This document shows positions 38,166-46,841 of a stretch of 64,000 bases of DNA, piece after piece (position 1 is the stretch's first letter; every line of letters starts with the position of its first letter). This DNA comes from Hyphomicrobiales bacterium (lineage in GTDB: Bacteria; Pseudomonadota; Alphaproteobacteria; Rhizobiales; Rhizobiaceae). The position numbers and the translations under genes were made by a program. Location: positions 1-64,000 of the forward strand of contig UCNE01000007.1 of the NCBI GenBank assembly GCA_900473685.1. Reading direction: 5' to 3'. The notes below the pieces were generated by a model, which worked only from the letters and a program-made list of their open reading frames with translations, was not told where the DNA came from and did no database searches.

Positions 38166-38642
38166 TCAATCGGTGCTGTTAAGCAGTCCGGCATAGACGC
38201 CGGGCTTTGAATTCGGGATCGGCGTTGCACCCACGGTCCGCTCGTAAAAGGCCGATGGCCCGACATCGCCGATAATGGCGTAGCCGTAACCCATCACTTT
38301 CAAATCCAGCAGGCTGGCGAGAAGCAGGGCATGGCCAATGCCTTCGCCGCGCGCCGCCTCATCGACCCCCGTCGGCCCGAAGAACCCGCGGGCGATCGAT
38401 TCATGGCAGGCAAAGCCGATCAGTTTTTGCGCCCGCGTTGCCAGGAAACAAGCCGGCGGCTGGCGGGCGAAAGACACAGCCGTCTCGCTCGCCCAGCCGG
38501 ATCCGAATTTTTCCCGGACCCAGCCGGTGACCAGCTCGAATTCCGGCGCAAGCGCCCGGCGGATGGTGACACCGGCACTTTCCATGCGCGCATCGAGCTC
38601 GGGGACAGGTTTGACCAGTGAAAGGTTGACCAGATAATCCAT
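38166..38642 (-). CDS. GNAT-family N-acetyltransferase
   Basis: The ATG at 38642 gives 158 residues; the frame is open further upstream to 38759 but the region there looks non-coding. The fold is seen from TIRRALAPEFELVTGWVREK, with the acetyl-CoA loop GVDEAARGEGIGHALLLASL (the R/Q-x-x-G-x-G/A type pattern) and a late DVGPSAFYERTVGATPI. The substrate is unknown. It lies directly upstream of the GH20 gene, so an amino-sugar-related role is possible but unproven. Confidence 0.8.
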   Translation of the reverse strand: MDYLVNLSLVKPVPELDARMESAGVTIRRALAPEFELVTGWVREKFGSGWASETAVSFARQPPACFLATRAQKLIGFACHESIARGFFGPTGVDEAARGEGIGHALLLASLLDLKVMGYGYAIIGDVGPSAFYERTVGATPIPNSKPGVYAGLLNSTD

Positions 38643-38926
38643 AGTGAACCCTGTATCATTAAGTTGGGGGTGGGCCGAACGCGCGGACACAGTTTCTTGC
38701 CAATCCATGCGGCCGCCGGTTCGATAAGCTGTGGCAGTATTGCACGAGTGTTTGCGCATTGAATAATGGCGGCACGAAAAGCCATATCAAGGCATCAAAA
38801 CCTTCCGCTCTCTAAGGCACATCGGCAATGCCGGTGACCCAAGCCTGTCCAGCCGCATCACAACGAACCGCCGCACTTCGATCGCAGCCATGACGAGCGC
38901 CTCCCCAGACTTCGTTGATCCGACCA

Positions 38927-38949
38927 TTAAGTCAACATACTGGACTTAA
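38927..38949. promoter_or_regulatory. Inverted repeat, candidate sugar-regulator operator
   Basis: TTAAGTC and GACTTAA are perfect seven-base arms with a nine-base spacer. The distance to the GNAT start is about 285 bases and to the small membrane protein about 240, so the controlled gene is unclear. Confidence 0.4.
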
Positions 38950-39082
38950 ACTAAGGCGAGGGTTGAATATCTGTCAATCATCCGGCTAGCCTGATGATCA
39001 AAATCATGGCCACCGCAAAGACCAGCGATCACAACAGGTACGATCGCGTTCCCATGTGCCGGAGAGCCACATTTACCTTAAG

Positions 39083-39097
39083 TTAAGAAACCCTTAA
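39083..39097. promoter_or_regulatory. CtrA-type box (TTAA-N7-TTAA)
   Basis: The sequence TTAAGAAACCCTTAA matches the full CtrA consensus of alphaproteobacteria, two TTAA half-sites seven bases apart. It lies 92 bases before the small membrane protein start at 39189. Confidence 0.55.
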
Positions 39098-39188
39098 TAT
39101 CCCTCATTCCGATAGTGACTTACGTCTAACTTTCGCGCAAATTGTACTTAGAGGAGTAACGACACGCAACGAAGAGGAGCGCCGCATC

Positions 39189-39449
39189 ATGTCGAATCTG
39201 CTGATCGAAGCGCTGGCTTATGGCGCCGCCGCCCTACTCTATTTGGTGCCGACCTATATCGAGGGTGAAAGGACCGGCGGCCAGTGGTCAGTCCACCGCA
39301 TAGCCGGCCTAGTTTTCTGCTTCTTCTGGCCATTACTGACCATCGTTCTGATCTGTAAGGCCGCAGTAGCCTCACCCAAACCGACATTCATTTTTGTTGA
39401 TTACCCAGCTCCCCTAGAATCCAAAACCGCAGGCCCGCCTCGTGACTAA
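39189..39449 (+). CDS. Small membrane protein, function unknown
   Basis: The protein has 86 residues. Two hydrophobic segments are visible, LIEALAYGAAALLYLVPTYI (about 4-23) and AGLVFCFFWPLLTIVLICKA (about 38-57), separated by a charged loop and followed by a polar tail. GAAGAGGAG lies about ten bases ahead of the ATG. No family is recognised. The upstream CtrA-type box suggests cell-cycle-linked expression. No gene follows within 370 bases, so it is probably monocistronic. Confidence 0.6.
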   Translation: MSNLLIEALAYGAAALLYLVPTYIEGERTGGQWSVHRIAGLVFCFFWPLLTIVLICKAAVASPKPTFIFVDYPAPLESKTAGPPRD

Positions 39450-39823
39450 GCCATCGCATAACGGCTGCCATCGATTCAGGATTGACTAACCATATGCGTC
39501 ACGACCGCGGCAGGCGAAGGCCGTGCCGATTTTCACGAAAATCCACCAAAGATTGCATAAGCTTGGGATTGGCAGCGCCCAATCGGCGATCCATGCTGCC
39601 GTGAAGGAACCGCGAAAGCGCGTGAAACTACAGCCGGCAAGAGAAAAGCATCGCCCACTACAATACTTTTAGTTTTAGTAAAAAGCCGAGATTCTTCTTA
39701 AATCAATTTTTACCCTGAGACGAAATATCGAAATTCGCCCCTGAATTCCGGCCCAGTTTAACACATCGCGGACGCTTTTCGGGCATTATCAGGCCTCTCA
39801 GGGCAAGTCGAGGATTTTGCTGC
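39450..39823. other. 374-base intergenic region upstream of the polysaccharide cluster
   Basis: No coding frame or RNA gene is seen. A small inverted repeat GATTTTC-AC-GAAAATC lies at 39528-39543. The AT-rich stretch 39660-39730 probably holds the asnB promoter. Confidence 0.6.
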
Positions 39824-41770
39824 ATGTGTGGATTTGGCGGATACTTCGGAGATGGCGTCGCGCCTCATGACGCGCAGCCGTTGCTGCAGCGCATGGTTGC
39901 CGCGATTGCACACCGGGGGCCGGATGAGCAGGATATCTTTACCGCGCCTTCCGTCGGACTTGGCCATGTGCGCCTGTCAATCGTCGGCCTGGGTGACGGG
40001 CAGCAGCCGATGACGCATTCCAGCGGCAATTTCACCATCGTTTTCAACGGCGAAATTTTCAACTATGTCGAACTGCGCGAGACGCTGAAGGCGCAGGGCC
40101 ATGTGTTCCGCACCGGCAGCGATACCGAAGTCATCCTGCACCTTTATGAGCGCATGGGGCTGGATTGCATGTCCTTGCTCAACGGCGATTTTGCCTTCGC
40201 GATCTGGGATGCCCCCAGGCAACGGATGGTTATTGCGCGCGACCGCATGGGCGTCCGCCCGCTCTTCTATACAATGGTCGGGAAAACCCTCTATTTCGCC
40301 TCGGAAGTAAAGGCCCTGCTGCAGGTTCCGGGCGTTCGGGCTGAAATGGACCCCTTCGGGCTGGATCAGATCTTCACGCTCTGGGCGCCGATTGCACCCC
40401 GTACCGCCTTCAGCGACATATTTGAACTTGAACCAGCGCACCTGCTGATTGCGGAGAAAAACGGGATATCGATCAAGCCATACTGGCAGCTGCAATATCC
40501 GGATATGGGCGAGCCTGCCGTCTACACGGACGAACGCGCTGCCGCCGAAGAATTGCGCGACCTGCTGACCGATGCGACACGCATCCGGATGCGGGCTGAT
40601 GTTCCGGTCGGCTCTTACCTCTCCGGCGGCCTTGATTCATCGATCGTCTCGGCGCTGGCAGCCCCCATGGCGTCAGGCGGCCTCTCGACGTTTTCGGTCA
40701 CCTTCGGCAGCGCGGAACATGACGAAAGCACTTTCCAGCAGCAGATGGCGCAAGCTCTCGGCACCCACCATCACGCAGTCGCCTGCGGCGACGGCGATAT
40801 CGCCAGCACTTTTCCCGATGTGATCCGCTTTACCGAGCGCCCGATCCTGCGCACAGCGCCTGCGCCGCTCTATCAGCTGTCCGGCCTTGTTCGCGAAAAG
40901 GGCCTGAAGGTCGTCCTGACCGGCGAAGGCGCCGACGAGGTGTTTGCCGGCTACGATATCTTCAAGGAGGCTCGCGTCCGCCGCTTCTGCGCCCGCCAGC
41001 CCGGTTCACGGATCAGGCCGCATCTGTTTCGCAAGCTCTACGCCTATCTGCCCGGGCTGAAGCAGCAATCCGCCGAATATCTGGCCGCCTTCTTTGGCGC
41101 CGGCGCCGACAGCCCTGATGATCCGCTATTTTCGCACCGGCCGCGCCTGCGCGGGACCGCCGCCGCCAAGCTGTTCTTCTCAGGCGATCTGCGCCAGACG
41201 CTCGACGGCTATGACGCCGCCGCAGAAATGGTTTCGCGGCTGCCGCAAGACTTTGGCCGCTGGCACCCGTTGCATCAGGCGCAATATCTCGAAAGCCGTT
41301 TCCTTCTGCCGGGCTATATTCTGTCAAGCCAGGGTGACCGCATGGCGATGGCGCATGGCATCGAAGGCCGTTTCCCGTTCCTCGACCATCGCCTGGTCGA
41401 ATTCGCCACCCGCCTGCCGCCCGAGATGAAGCTCAAGGGACTGGTCGAAAAACACATCCTGCGGGAAGCGACAAAAGACCTTCTCCCGGAGACCATCGGG
41501 CGCCGGACCAAGCAGCCCTACCGGGCACCGGACAGCCAGTCCTTCGTCGGAGGCAACGAACGGGACTATGTCCGCGACGCCTTCAGCGAGCGCAGCATCG
41601 CCGATACCGGCCTTTTCAATCCAAAGGCCGTTTCGAAGCTCTACGAGAAATGCAGCGAGAAGCCGGCCTCCGGCTATCGCGACAATGTCGCCTTCGTCGG
41701 CATCCTATCAACCCAACTCTGGCAAAACACATTTTCAGCCACCAAGGCGCTTAGCACCAAGGCGGCCTGA
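39824..41770 (+). CDS. asnB: Asparagine-synthase-type glutamine amidotransferase in polysaccharide cluster
   Basis: The protein (648 residues) has the class II amidotransferase domain with catalytic Cys2 (MCGFGGYF), RGPDEQDIF, SIVGLGDGQQPM and VFNGEIFNY. The ATP-pyrophosphatase synthetase domain follows, with its PP-loop SGGLDSSIVSAL near residue 266. AsnB converts aspartate to asparagine. Relatives in polysaccharide and exosortase-A loci amidate other carboxylates. It starts a run asnB-ACP-acyl ligase-NadE-like with small gaps, so it probably acts on a substrate made or carried by those partners. Confidence 0.88.
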   Translation: MCGFGGYFGDGVAPHDAQPLLQRMVAAIAHRGPDEQDIFTAPSVGLGHVRLSIVGLGDGQQPMTHSSGNFTIVFNGEIFNYVELRETLKAQGHVFRTGSDTEVILHLYERMGLDCMSLLNGDFAFAIWDAPRQRMVIARDRMGVRPLFYTMVGKTLYFASEVKALLQVPGVRAEMDPFGLDQIFTLWAPIAPRTAFSDIFELEPAHLLIAEKNGISIKPYWQLQYPDMGEPAVYTDERAAAEELRDLLTDATRIRMRADVPVGSYLSGGLDSSIVSALAAPMASGGLSTFSVTFGSAEHDESTFQQQMAQALGTHHHAVACGDGDIASTFPDVIRFTERPILRTAPAPLYQLSGLVREKGLKVVLTGEGADEVFAGYDIFKEARVRRFCARQPGSRIRPHLFRKLYAYLPGLKQQSAEYLAAFFGAGADSPDDPLFSHRPRLRGTAAAKLFFSGDLRQTLDGYDAAAEMVSRLPQDFGRWHPLHQAQYLESRFLLPGYILSSQGDRMAMAHGIEGRFPFLDHRLVEFATRLPPEMKLKGLVEKHILREATKDLLPETIGRRTKQPYRAPDSQSFVGGNERDYVRDAFSERSIADTGLFNPKAVSKLYEKCSEKPASGYRDNVAFVGILSTQLWQNTFSATKALSTKAA

Positions 41771-41791
41771 TCTTTATCTGAGGAAGAACAT

Positions 41792-42070
41792 ATGACCCAG
41801 CCTATCAAGGACAGCATCAAGGCCTTCATCATCGAGAACTTTCTGTTCGGCGACGCGTCCTACGACCTTCAGGACGAGGCATCGCTGATCGAAAACGAAG
41901 TCATCGATTCCACCGGCGTTCTCGAACTCGTCGCCTTCATCGAGGATCAGTTCGGTTTCGTCATGGCCGACGCGGATATCGTGCCCGCCAATCTCGATTC
42001 CGTCGCACGCATCACGGCGTTTGTTGCCAAGCACGCTCAGCAGCCCGCACTCAACAAGATGTCGGCCTGA
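41792..42070 (+). CDS. Acyl carrier protein
   Basis: The protein has 92 residues and the acidic helical ACP pattern. The phosphopantetheine attachment serine is Ser40 in NEVIDSTGVLELVAFIEDQF (Asp-Ser-Thr rather than Asp-Ser-Leu). It is a dedicated carrier, encoded 21 bases after asnB and 26 before an AMP-forming ligase that would load it. Start has GAGGAA ahead. Confidence 0.9.
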   Translation: MTQPIKDSIKAFIIENFLFGDASYDLQDEASLIENEVIDSTGVLELVAFIEDQFGFVMADADIVPANLDSVARITAFVAKHAQQPALNKMSA

Positions 42071-42096
42071 CACGATCGGGCGACGGGAGACAGACG

Positions 42097-43641
42097 ATGC
42101 GCGTTGAGGAATTTCTGCAGAACAGTGCCCGCATAAACGGCGCAAAGACGGCTCTGGTGGCCGGCGACAAGCGCTTCACCTATGCGGAATTCGATGCGGC
42201 AGCCGGACGGTTGGCTTCGTCGCTTGCCGCGGACGGAATCGTGCGCGGCGACCGTATCCTCGTCTTCATGAACAATTGCTGGGAAGCAGCGGTCTCGCTT
42301 TTTGCCATCCTGAAAGCCGGCGCCACCGCCGTGCAGGTCAATCCATCGACCAAGGCCGACAAGCTCGCCTACATGATCGGAAACTGCGAAGCGGCAGGCA
42401 TTCTGACCCAAGGTAAACTGCTGCCCATCGTCTCTGAAGCGCGGGCGATCGAACCACGGCCATTGTTCGTTGCATCCACGAAATTCAGGGGTGCCGCCCC
42501 CGGGGAAGGTATCGCCGATTTCGAAACCTGCCTTGCTGCCATTGAAACCGGCGTGAAACATCACGGTATCGACGTCGATCTGGCGCTCCTGATCTATACG
42601 TCAGGCTCGACCGGCCGCCCGAAAGGCGTGATGATGACGCACCGGAACGTCGAGGCGGCGGCAACCTCGATCACCACCTATCTGGAAAATACGGCCGACG
42701 ATATCATCCTGAACGTCCTGCCACTGGCCTTCGATTATGGCCTCTACCAGCTGCTGATGGCGGTCAAGCTCGGCGCGACCATCGTGCTGGAAGCCTCATT
42801 TGCCTTCCCGCAGGCCATCTTCGACCGTATCCGCGAAGAAAACGTCACCGGCTTCCCGCTGGTGCCGACCATGGCGGCGATGATCCTGCAGATGCGCGAT
42901 CTGGAGCCGGATTTCCTGCCAAGCCTGCGCTACATCACCAATACCGCAGCCGCCCTGCCCCCAGCCCATATCGCCCGCCTGCGCGAACTGTTTCCACGCG
43001 CGACGGTCTATTCGATGTACGGCCTGACGGAATGCAAGCGCTGCACCTACCTGCCACCGGCAGAACTCGATCGCCGCCCCGGCTCGGTCGGCATCGCCAT
43101 CCCCAACACCGAAGCTTTCGTTGTCGATGATAGCGGTGAGCGTGTCGCGCCTGGCGTCCCCGGTGAGCTGGTGATCCGTGGCCCGCACGTGATGCAGGGC
43201 TACTGGCGCAATGACGAGGCGACCAACAAGATGCTGCGCCCCGGCCCCAACCCTTGGGAAAAGGTGCTCTACACCGGCGATCTCTTCCGCACCGATGAGG
43301 AGGGCTTCCTCTATTTCGTCGGCCGCAAGGACGATATCATCAAGACCCGTGGCGAGAAGGTTGCGCCGAAGGAAGTCGAGACGGTACTCCACGCGCATCC
43401 GGGCATCGCCGAAGCGGTCGTCATCGGCCTACCCGATCCGGTCCTTGGCCAGGCGATTGCAGCCATCGTCGTTCTCTCCGATCCGGCGTTGACGGACCGC
43501 GAGATCATCAAGCATTGCGCGGCCCATCTGGAAGATTTCATGGTTCCGCGTCTCATCGAATTTCGCGACGAACTCCCCAAGACAGATACCGGCAAGGTCA
43601 GCCGCAGGCTCGCCGCAGAAACACTGGAGGCTGCCGAATGA
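42097..43641 (+). CDS. AMP-forming acyl-CoA synthetase / acyl-ACP ligase
   Basis: This 514-residue member of the ANL superfamily has the phosphate-binding loop YTSGSTGRPKG at about 167-177, SMYGLTECKRCTYLPP, the hinge YTGDLFRTDEEGFLYFVGRKDDIIKT, and the C-terminal catalytic lysine in LPKTDTGKVSRR. It activates a carboxylic acid as the adenylate and transfers it to CoA or to the phosphopantetheine of the ACP encoded just upstream. Relatives occur as the exosortase-A-associated acyl ligase. Its stop overlaps the next start (ATGA). Confidence 0.9.
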   Translation: MRVEEFLQNSARINGAKTALVAGDKRFTYAEFDAAAGRLASSLAADGIVRGDRILVFMNNCWEAAVSLFAILKAGATAVQVNPSTKADKLAYMIGNCEAAGILTQGKLLPIVSEARAIEPRPLFVASTKFRGAAPGEGIADFETCLAAIETGVKHHGIDVDLALLIYTSGSTGRPKGVMMTHRNVEAAATSITTYLENTADDIILNVLPLAFDYGLYQLLMAVKLGATIVLEASFAFPQAIFDRIREENVTGFPLVPTMAAMILQMRDLEPDFLPSLRYITNTAAALPPAHIARLRELFPRATVYSMYGLTECKRCTYLPPAELDRRPGSVGIAIPNTEAFVVDDSGERVAPGVPGELVIRGPHVMQGYWRNDEATNKMLRPGPNPWEKVLYTGDLFRTDEEGFLYFVGRKDDIIKTRGEKVAPKEVETVLHAHPGIAEAVVIGLPDPVLGQAIAAIVVLSDPALTDREIIKHCAAHLEDFMVPRLIEFRDELPKTDTGKVSRRLAAETLEAAE

Positions 43642-44651
43642 ACATGCACAACACCGATACATCCGCCGCATTCTCGGCGGCAACGCTGGCCCTCGACCCG
43701 GCCAAAGAAACCGACAGGATCGTCGCAGCGCTACGTGAGCAATTGCGTGGCCCCTTGCGCAAGCGTGGCCTCGTTCTTGGTCTTTCGGGCGGCATCGACA
43801 GCAGCGTCTGCGCGGCCCTCGCCGCCCGCGCGGTCGGTGCCAAGAACGTCTATGCGCTGTTCATGCCGGAAAACGATTCCGATCCGGAAAGCTTGCGCCT
43901 CGGCCGGAAGATCGCCGAAACCTTTGGCATTGACAGTGTCGTCGAAGATATCGGCCCGTCACTACAGGCTATGGGCTGCTACGATCGTCGCGACGCCTTC
44001 ATCCGTGAACTGGTTCCGGAATATACCAGCGCCTGGGCCTCGAAGATCGTCATTTCCAGCGCACTCGAAGGCGATGGCTACAACATCTCCTACCTCGTGG
44101 TACAGGATCCCGATGGCAAGCAGACAAAGCTGCGGATGACGCCGTCCGTCTATCTCGGTATCGTCGCCGCCACCAACATGAAACAGCGCACTCGCAAGCA
44201 GCTCGAATATTTCCACGCCGACCGGCTGAATTTTGCCGTCATCGGCACGCCGAACCGGCTGGAATATGACCAGGGCTTCTTCGTCAAGAACGGCGATGGC
44301 GCCGCCGACGTCAAGCCGATCGCCCATCTCTACAAGACCCAGGTCTATCAGCTGGCCGCCTATCTCGGCGTGCCGGAGGAAATCTGCAAGCGTCCGCCAA
44401 CCACGGACACCTATTCGCTGCAGCAGACGCAGGAAGAGTTCTACTTCTCCCTGCCCTATGATCGGATGGATCTCTGCCTTTACGGCCTCAATAATAATCT
44501 ACCGGCAGAAATTGTTGCCGCCGCCGCCGGCCTCACCGCCGATCAGATGTCGCGCGTCTGGGCCGATATCACTGCCAAGCGCAAGGCGACGCGTTACCTG
44601 CATCTTGCGCCGCAACTGGTCGAACCGGTCAGCGAGATCGCGCCGAAATAA
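43638..44651 (+). CDS. NadE-like NAD synthase / ammonia-dependent ATP-pyrophosphatase
   Basis: The ATG at 43638 overlaps the ligase stop and gives 337 residues. The PP-loop VLGLSGGIDSSVCAALAARA is at about residue 46-65. NadE-like blocks include KQRTRKQLEYFHADRLNFAV, GTPNRLEYDQGFFVKNGDGA and PIAHLYKTQVYQLAAYLGVP. Compared with ordinary NH3-dependent NadE (about 250-280 residues) it has a longer middle and an altered end (PPTTDTYSLQQTQEEFYFSL), where NadE normally has a PSADL-type segment. It may amidate a different adenylated acid rather than NAD precursor. Placement in an operon with asnB, ACP and acyl ligase supports a dedicated role. Confidence 0.8.
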   Translation: MNMHNTDTSAAFSAATLALDPAKETDRIVAALREQLRGPLRKRGLVLGLSGGIDSSVCAALAARAVGAKNVYALFMPENDSDPESLRLGRKIAETFGIDSVVEDIGPSLQAMGCYDRRDAFIRELVPEYTSAWASKIVISSALEGDGYNISYLVVQDPDGKQTKLRMTPSVYLGIVAATNMKQRTRKQLEYFHADRLNFAVIGTPNRLEYDQGFFVKNGDGAADVKPIAHLYKTQVYQLAAYLGVPEEICKRPPTTDTYSLQQTQEEFYFSLPYDRMDLCLYGLNNNLPAEIVAAAAGLTADQMSRVWADITAKRKATRYLHLAPQLVEPVSEIAPK

Positions 44652-44681
44652 TCCGCGACAGGATAAGCGGCGGCGGGCGTG

Positions 44682-45797
44682 TCAATCGATATCGCCCGCT
44701 GCCAGCCGGCTCCAATGTTCGCCGGCCAGCCCGTTGAAAAAACCTTCGCCATTCTGAAAGGCCTGAAGGATTTCGGGATCCTTGGCATGGATGACACTTG
44801 AGGCGATATGGGTGAAGGAGATGCGGCGCCCGAGCATGGCTTCAAGAAGCGCCGGCTGGGTGCGGCCGCGCAGCGCCACGAGACCCCGCGCTGCCGCATG
44901 TGCGATCAGGCAGTCGATAACCTGGCGTTCCTGGCCGGGGATCGACAGGATCTGCAGAACCCTGCCTATACGCCCTGCATCTCCGTGATAGACGAAAGCT
45001 CCGATGACGGCACCGGTCCGCGCTTCGACCTTGCAGAAGTTGGCCTCACCTTCCGCTCTTGCGTGCTTTGTATCCTGTAAAATATAGGCGAGTTGCTCGC
45101 TGGAAAAATCAGGCCGCAACAGATACCGCGCGGTCAACCGGACAAACAGTTCGGCAAAATCGTCAGCAGATACATCGCTTGTCTTGAAACTGCCCTGCCC
45201 GTTCCAGGTTACCGGAATACCGGACCACCGCAGATCGTCGGCACGCATGCGCCCAAGCAGGACATCATCAGTCTTGCGCGCCAACGGCCGCAGAAAACGG
45301 GCAGCGCTGATGCGGCTCATGCCAAGCTCCGTAAAGAAGCCGGCCGGCCGGATGATGCGCAGCCAGTCGAGACTGTATTGCGGCAGGGCCAACCCGCGCA
45401 GCTTCATCCACATTGCAGCCGACACCTCGCTCGCCGTTTCGCTGAACGACAGGTCCTGTGGGCCGGCGAGAAACGCCTTGAGCAACCGCGCACCCGCCAG
45501 CGGATCGGCGTCCCGCCCCTCGACCATCAGCGAGCCGCAAATCGCCGCCCGCAATTGTCGGCCCTGAAACGTCATCGGCAGACCTGTGGCGCCGACGAAA
45601 CCGGTCATCTCACCGCCGTCATTGAGATGGACGAGCGACGTAATGCCAATGTCCTGGCCTGGCGCATCGAGATAAAAATGCCGGAGATAGTCTGCCAAAC
45701 CCTTGCCGGGCGGAGCCTTTGGATCGCGAAAGACGCGTTGGAACATCCCTGCGAGAGCGGGGATATCGGAGCTTTGCAACGCGCGGATTTCACTCAT
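44682..45797 (-). CDS. GNAT-fold acyltransferase in polysaccharide cluster (paralogue 1)
   Basis: The protein has 371 residues. The N-terminal half is a GNAT-like domain: EIRALQSSDIPALAGMFQRV, GSLVHLNDGGEMTGFVGATG, LRAAICGSLMVEGRDADPLA, GARLLKAFLAGP. A second, weaker domain lies in the C-terminal half, ending GLAGEHWSRLAAGDID. It is a paralogue of the protein encoded at 48226, which shares the same blocks and the (E)SWSRL end. Membership in the cluster suggests transfer of an acyl group, perhaps from the ACP, to a sugar. It lies 53 bases downstream of the PrmC-like gene, same strand, and is convergent with the NadE-like gene. Confidence 0.75.
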   Translation of the reverse strand: MSEIRALQSSDIPALAGMFQRVFRDPKAPPGKGLADYLRHFYLDAPGQDIGITSLVHLNDGGEMTGFVGATGLPMTFQGRQLRAAICGSLMVEGRDADPLAGARLLKAFLAGPQDLSFSETASEVSAAMWMKLRGLALPQYSLDWLRIIRPAGFFTELGMSRISAARFLRPLARKTDDVLLGRMRADDLRWSGIPVTWNGQGSFKTSDVSADDFAELFVRLTARYLLRPDFSSEQLAYILQDTKHARAEGEANFCKVEARTGAVIGAFVYHGDAGRIGRVLQILSIPGQERQVIDCLIAHAAARGLVALRGRTQPALLEAMLGRRISFTHIASSVIHAKDPEILQAFQNGEGFFNGLAGEHWSRLAAGDID

Positions 45798-45850
45798 CGG
45801 CTTTTCGGGTTCCGGCAGAGGGTTTTGCAGGCAGGCTCAGTGCAGACGCG

Positions 45851-46537
45851 TCAAGCATCGGACCGTTTCTGAACGAAAGCGACACGCGGAAGACCAGCCG
45901 CATCCTCGGCGAAGGCCGCCGGTTCATAACCGCGCGCGCGCGCCAGCAGTGCTGCGGCTTGGCGGTGCTGGCCCTCGCCGAATTCGAAAGCCAGCCAGCC
46001 GCCGGGCTTCAGAAAAGCAAGCGCATCACGGACAAGACGCTGATGAATGGAGATACCATACGGCCCTCCATCGAAGGCCTCGCGCGGCTCGTTGTCGAGA
46101 AGATGCGCGCTATCGCCTTCGAGGCGCTGGGTGGAAATGTAGGGAGGGTTGCAGACAATCAGATCGATCTTGCCCTCAAGGTCCTCCTCCGAAAGACCAC
46201 CAAACAGATCACCCTGGACAACCCTGAGGCGATCGGAAACTCCGCAGCGTTCGGCATTTCGCTTCGCAAGGCTTACAGTCTCGTCGGTCAGGTCGCATGC
46301 CCAGAGCTGGGCGGAAGCACTGTGTGTGGCAATTGCCAGCGCAAGATTGCCGGAGCCGCAGCACATGTCGATGACCATCGGATTTTCGACCTTTCCGTCG
46401 ATCAGCCCGATCGATGTGCGGCCCAGAAGCTCCGTTTCTTCCCTTGGAACGAGAACACCAGGAGCCAGTTCGAGATCAACTCCCATGAAACGATGCAGCG
46501 GCGCTCCGTTCCGGTCCTCAACGCGTGCCTTGTCCAT
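45851..46537 (-). CDS. PrmC/HemK-like methyltransferase, short form
   Basis: From the ATG at 46537 the protein has 228 residues; a TTG at 46561 is an alternative start. The S-adenosylmethionine motif is VIDMCCGSGNLALAIA, and the catalytic motif NPPYIS is typical of enzymes that methylate glutamine or exocyclic amide nitrogens. GVLVPREETELL matches the PrmC segment before the Rossmann fold. The N-terminal helical bundle of true PrmC (about 80 residues) is missing, so release-factor methylation is doubtful. With amidotransferases in the same cluster, an amide-bearing substrate is a plausible target (inference). Confidence 0.8.
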   Translation of the reverse strand: MDKARVEDRNGAPLHRFMGVDLELAPGVLVPREETELLGRTSIGLIDGKVENPMVIDMCCGSGNLALAIATHSASAQLWACDLTDETVSLAKRNAERCGVSDRLRVVQGDLFGGLSEEDLEGKIDLIVCNPPYISTQRLEGDSAHLLDNEPREAFDGGPYGISIHQRLVRDALAFLKPGGWLAFEFGEGQHRQAAALLARARGYEPAAFAEDAAGLPRVAFVQKRSDA

Positions 46538-46841
46538 CACCAGCGCAACTCCAACCTGCAATCCCCAAAACCTTCTGCAATCAATACCGTAGCGAAGTAA
46601 ACATAAACTGAAATCAATTCAGTAATGGCAAGCGTTAACCTCAATATGAATTCTTGGACGGCTCAGGCGCAAATTCACGGTGAAATTAACGACCTTTGCA
46701 GTGAATGAAAGTATTGTTGGACAACCGTAAATCTAATGAAACTGACGCACCTGCAACTTTGACGTCTTCGCTCAATTTGCCGTGGTTGTTACCGCTGCAT
46801 CCAAACGGAACCTCATTGACTGCAAGAGGAGAACACCAACG
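46538..46841. other. Divergent promoter region between the PrmC-like and flippase genes
   Basis: About 300 AT-rich bases without a convincing gene. It includes CTGAA-five bases-TTCAG at about 46608-46622, and AGAGGAG (from 46825), the ribosome site that selects the GTG start of the flippase. Confidence 0.55.

Larger units (their letters stand above)
38643..39188. other. Intergenic region of 546 bases with an inverted repeat and a CtrA-type box
   Basis: No convincing coding frame. It contains the divergent promoters of the GNAT-GH20 pair and of the small membrane protein gene, the inverted repeat TTAAGTC-nine bases-GACTTAA at 38927-38949 and the CtrA-like box at 39083-39097. Confidence 0.7.
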
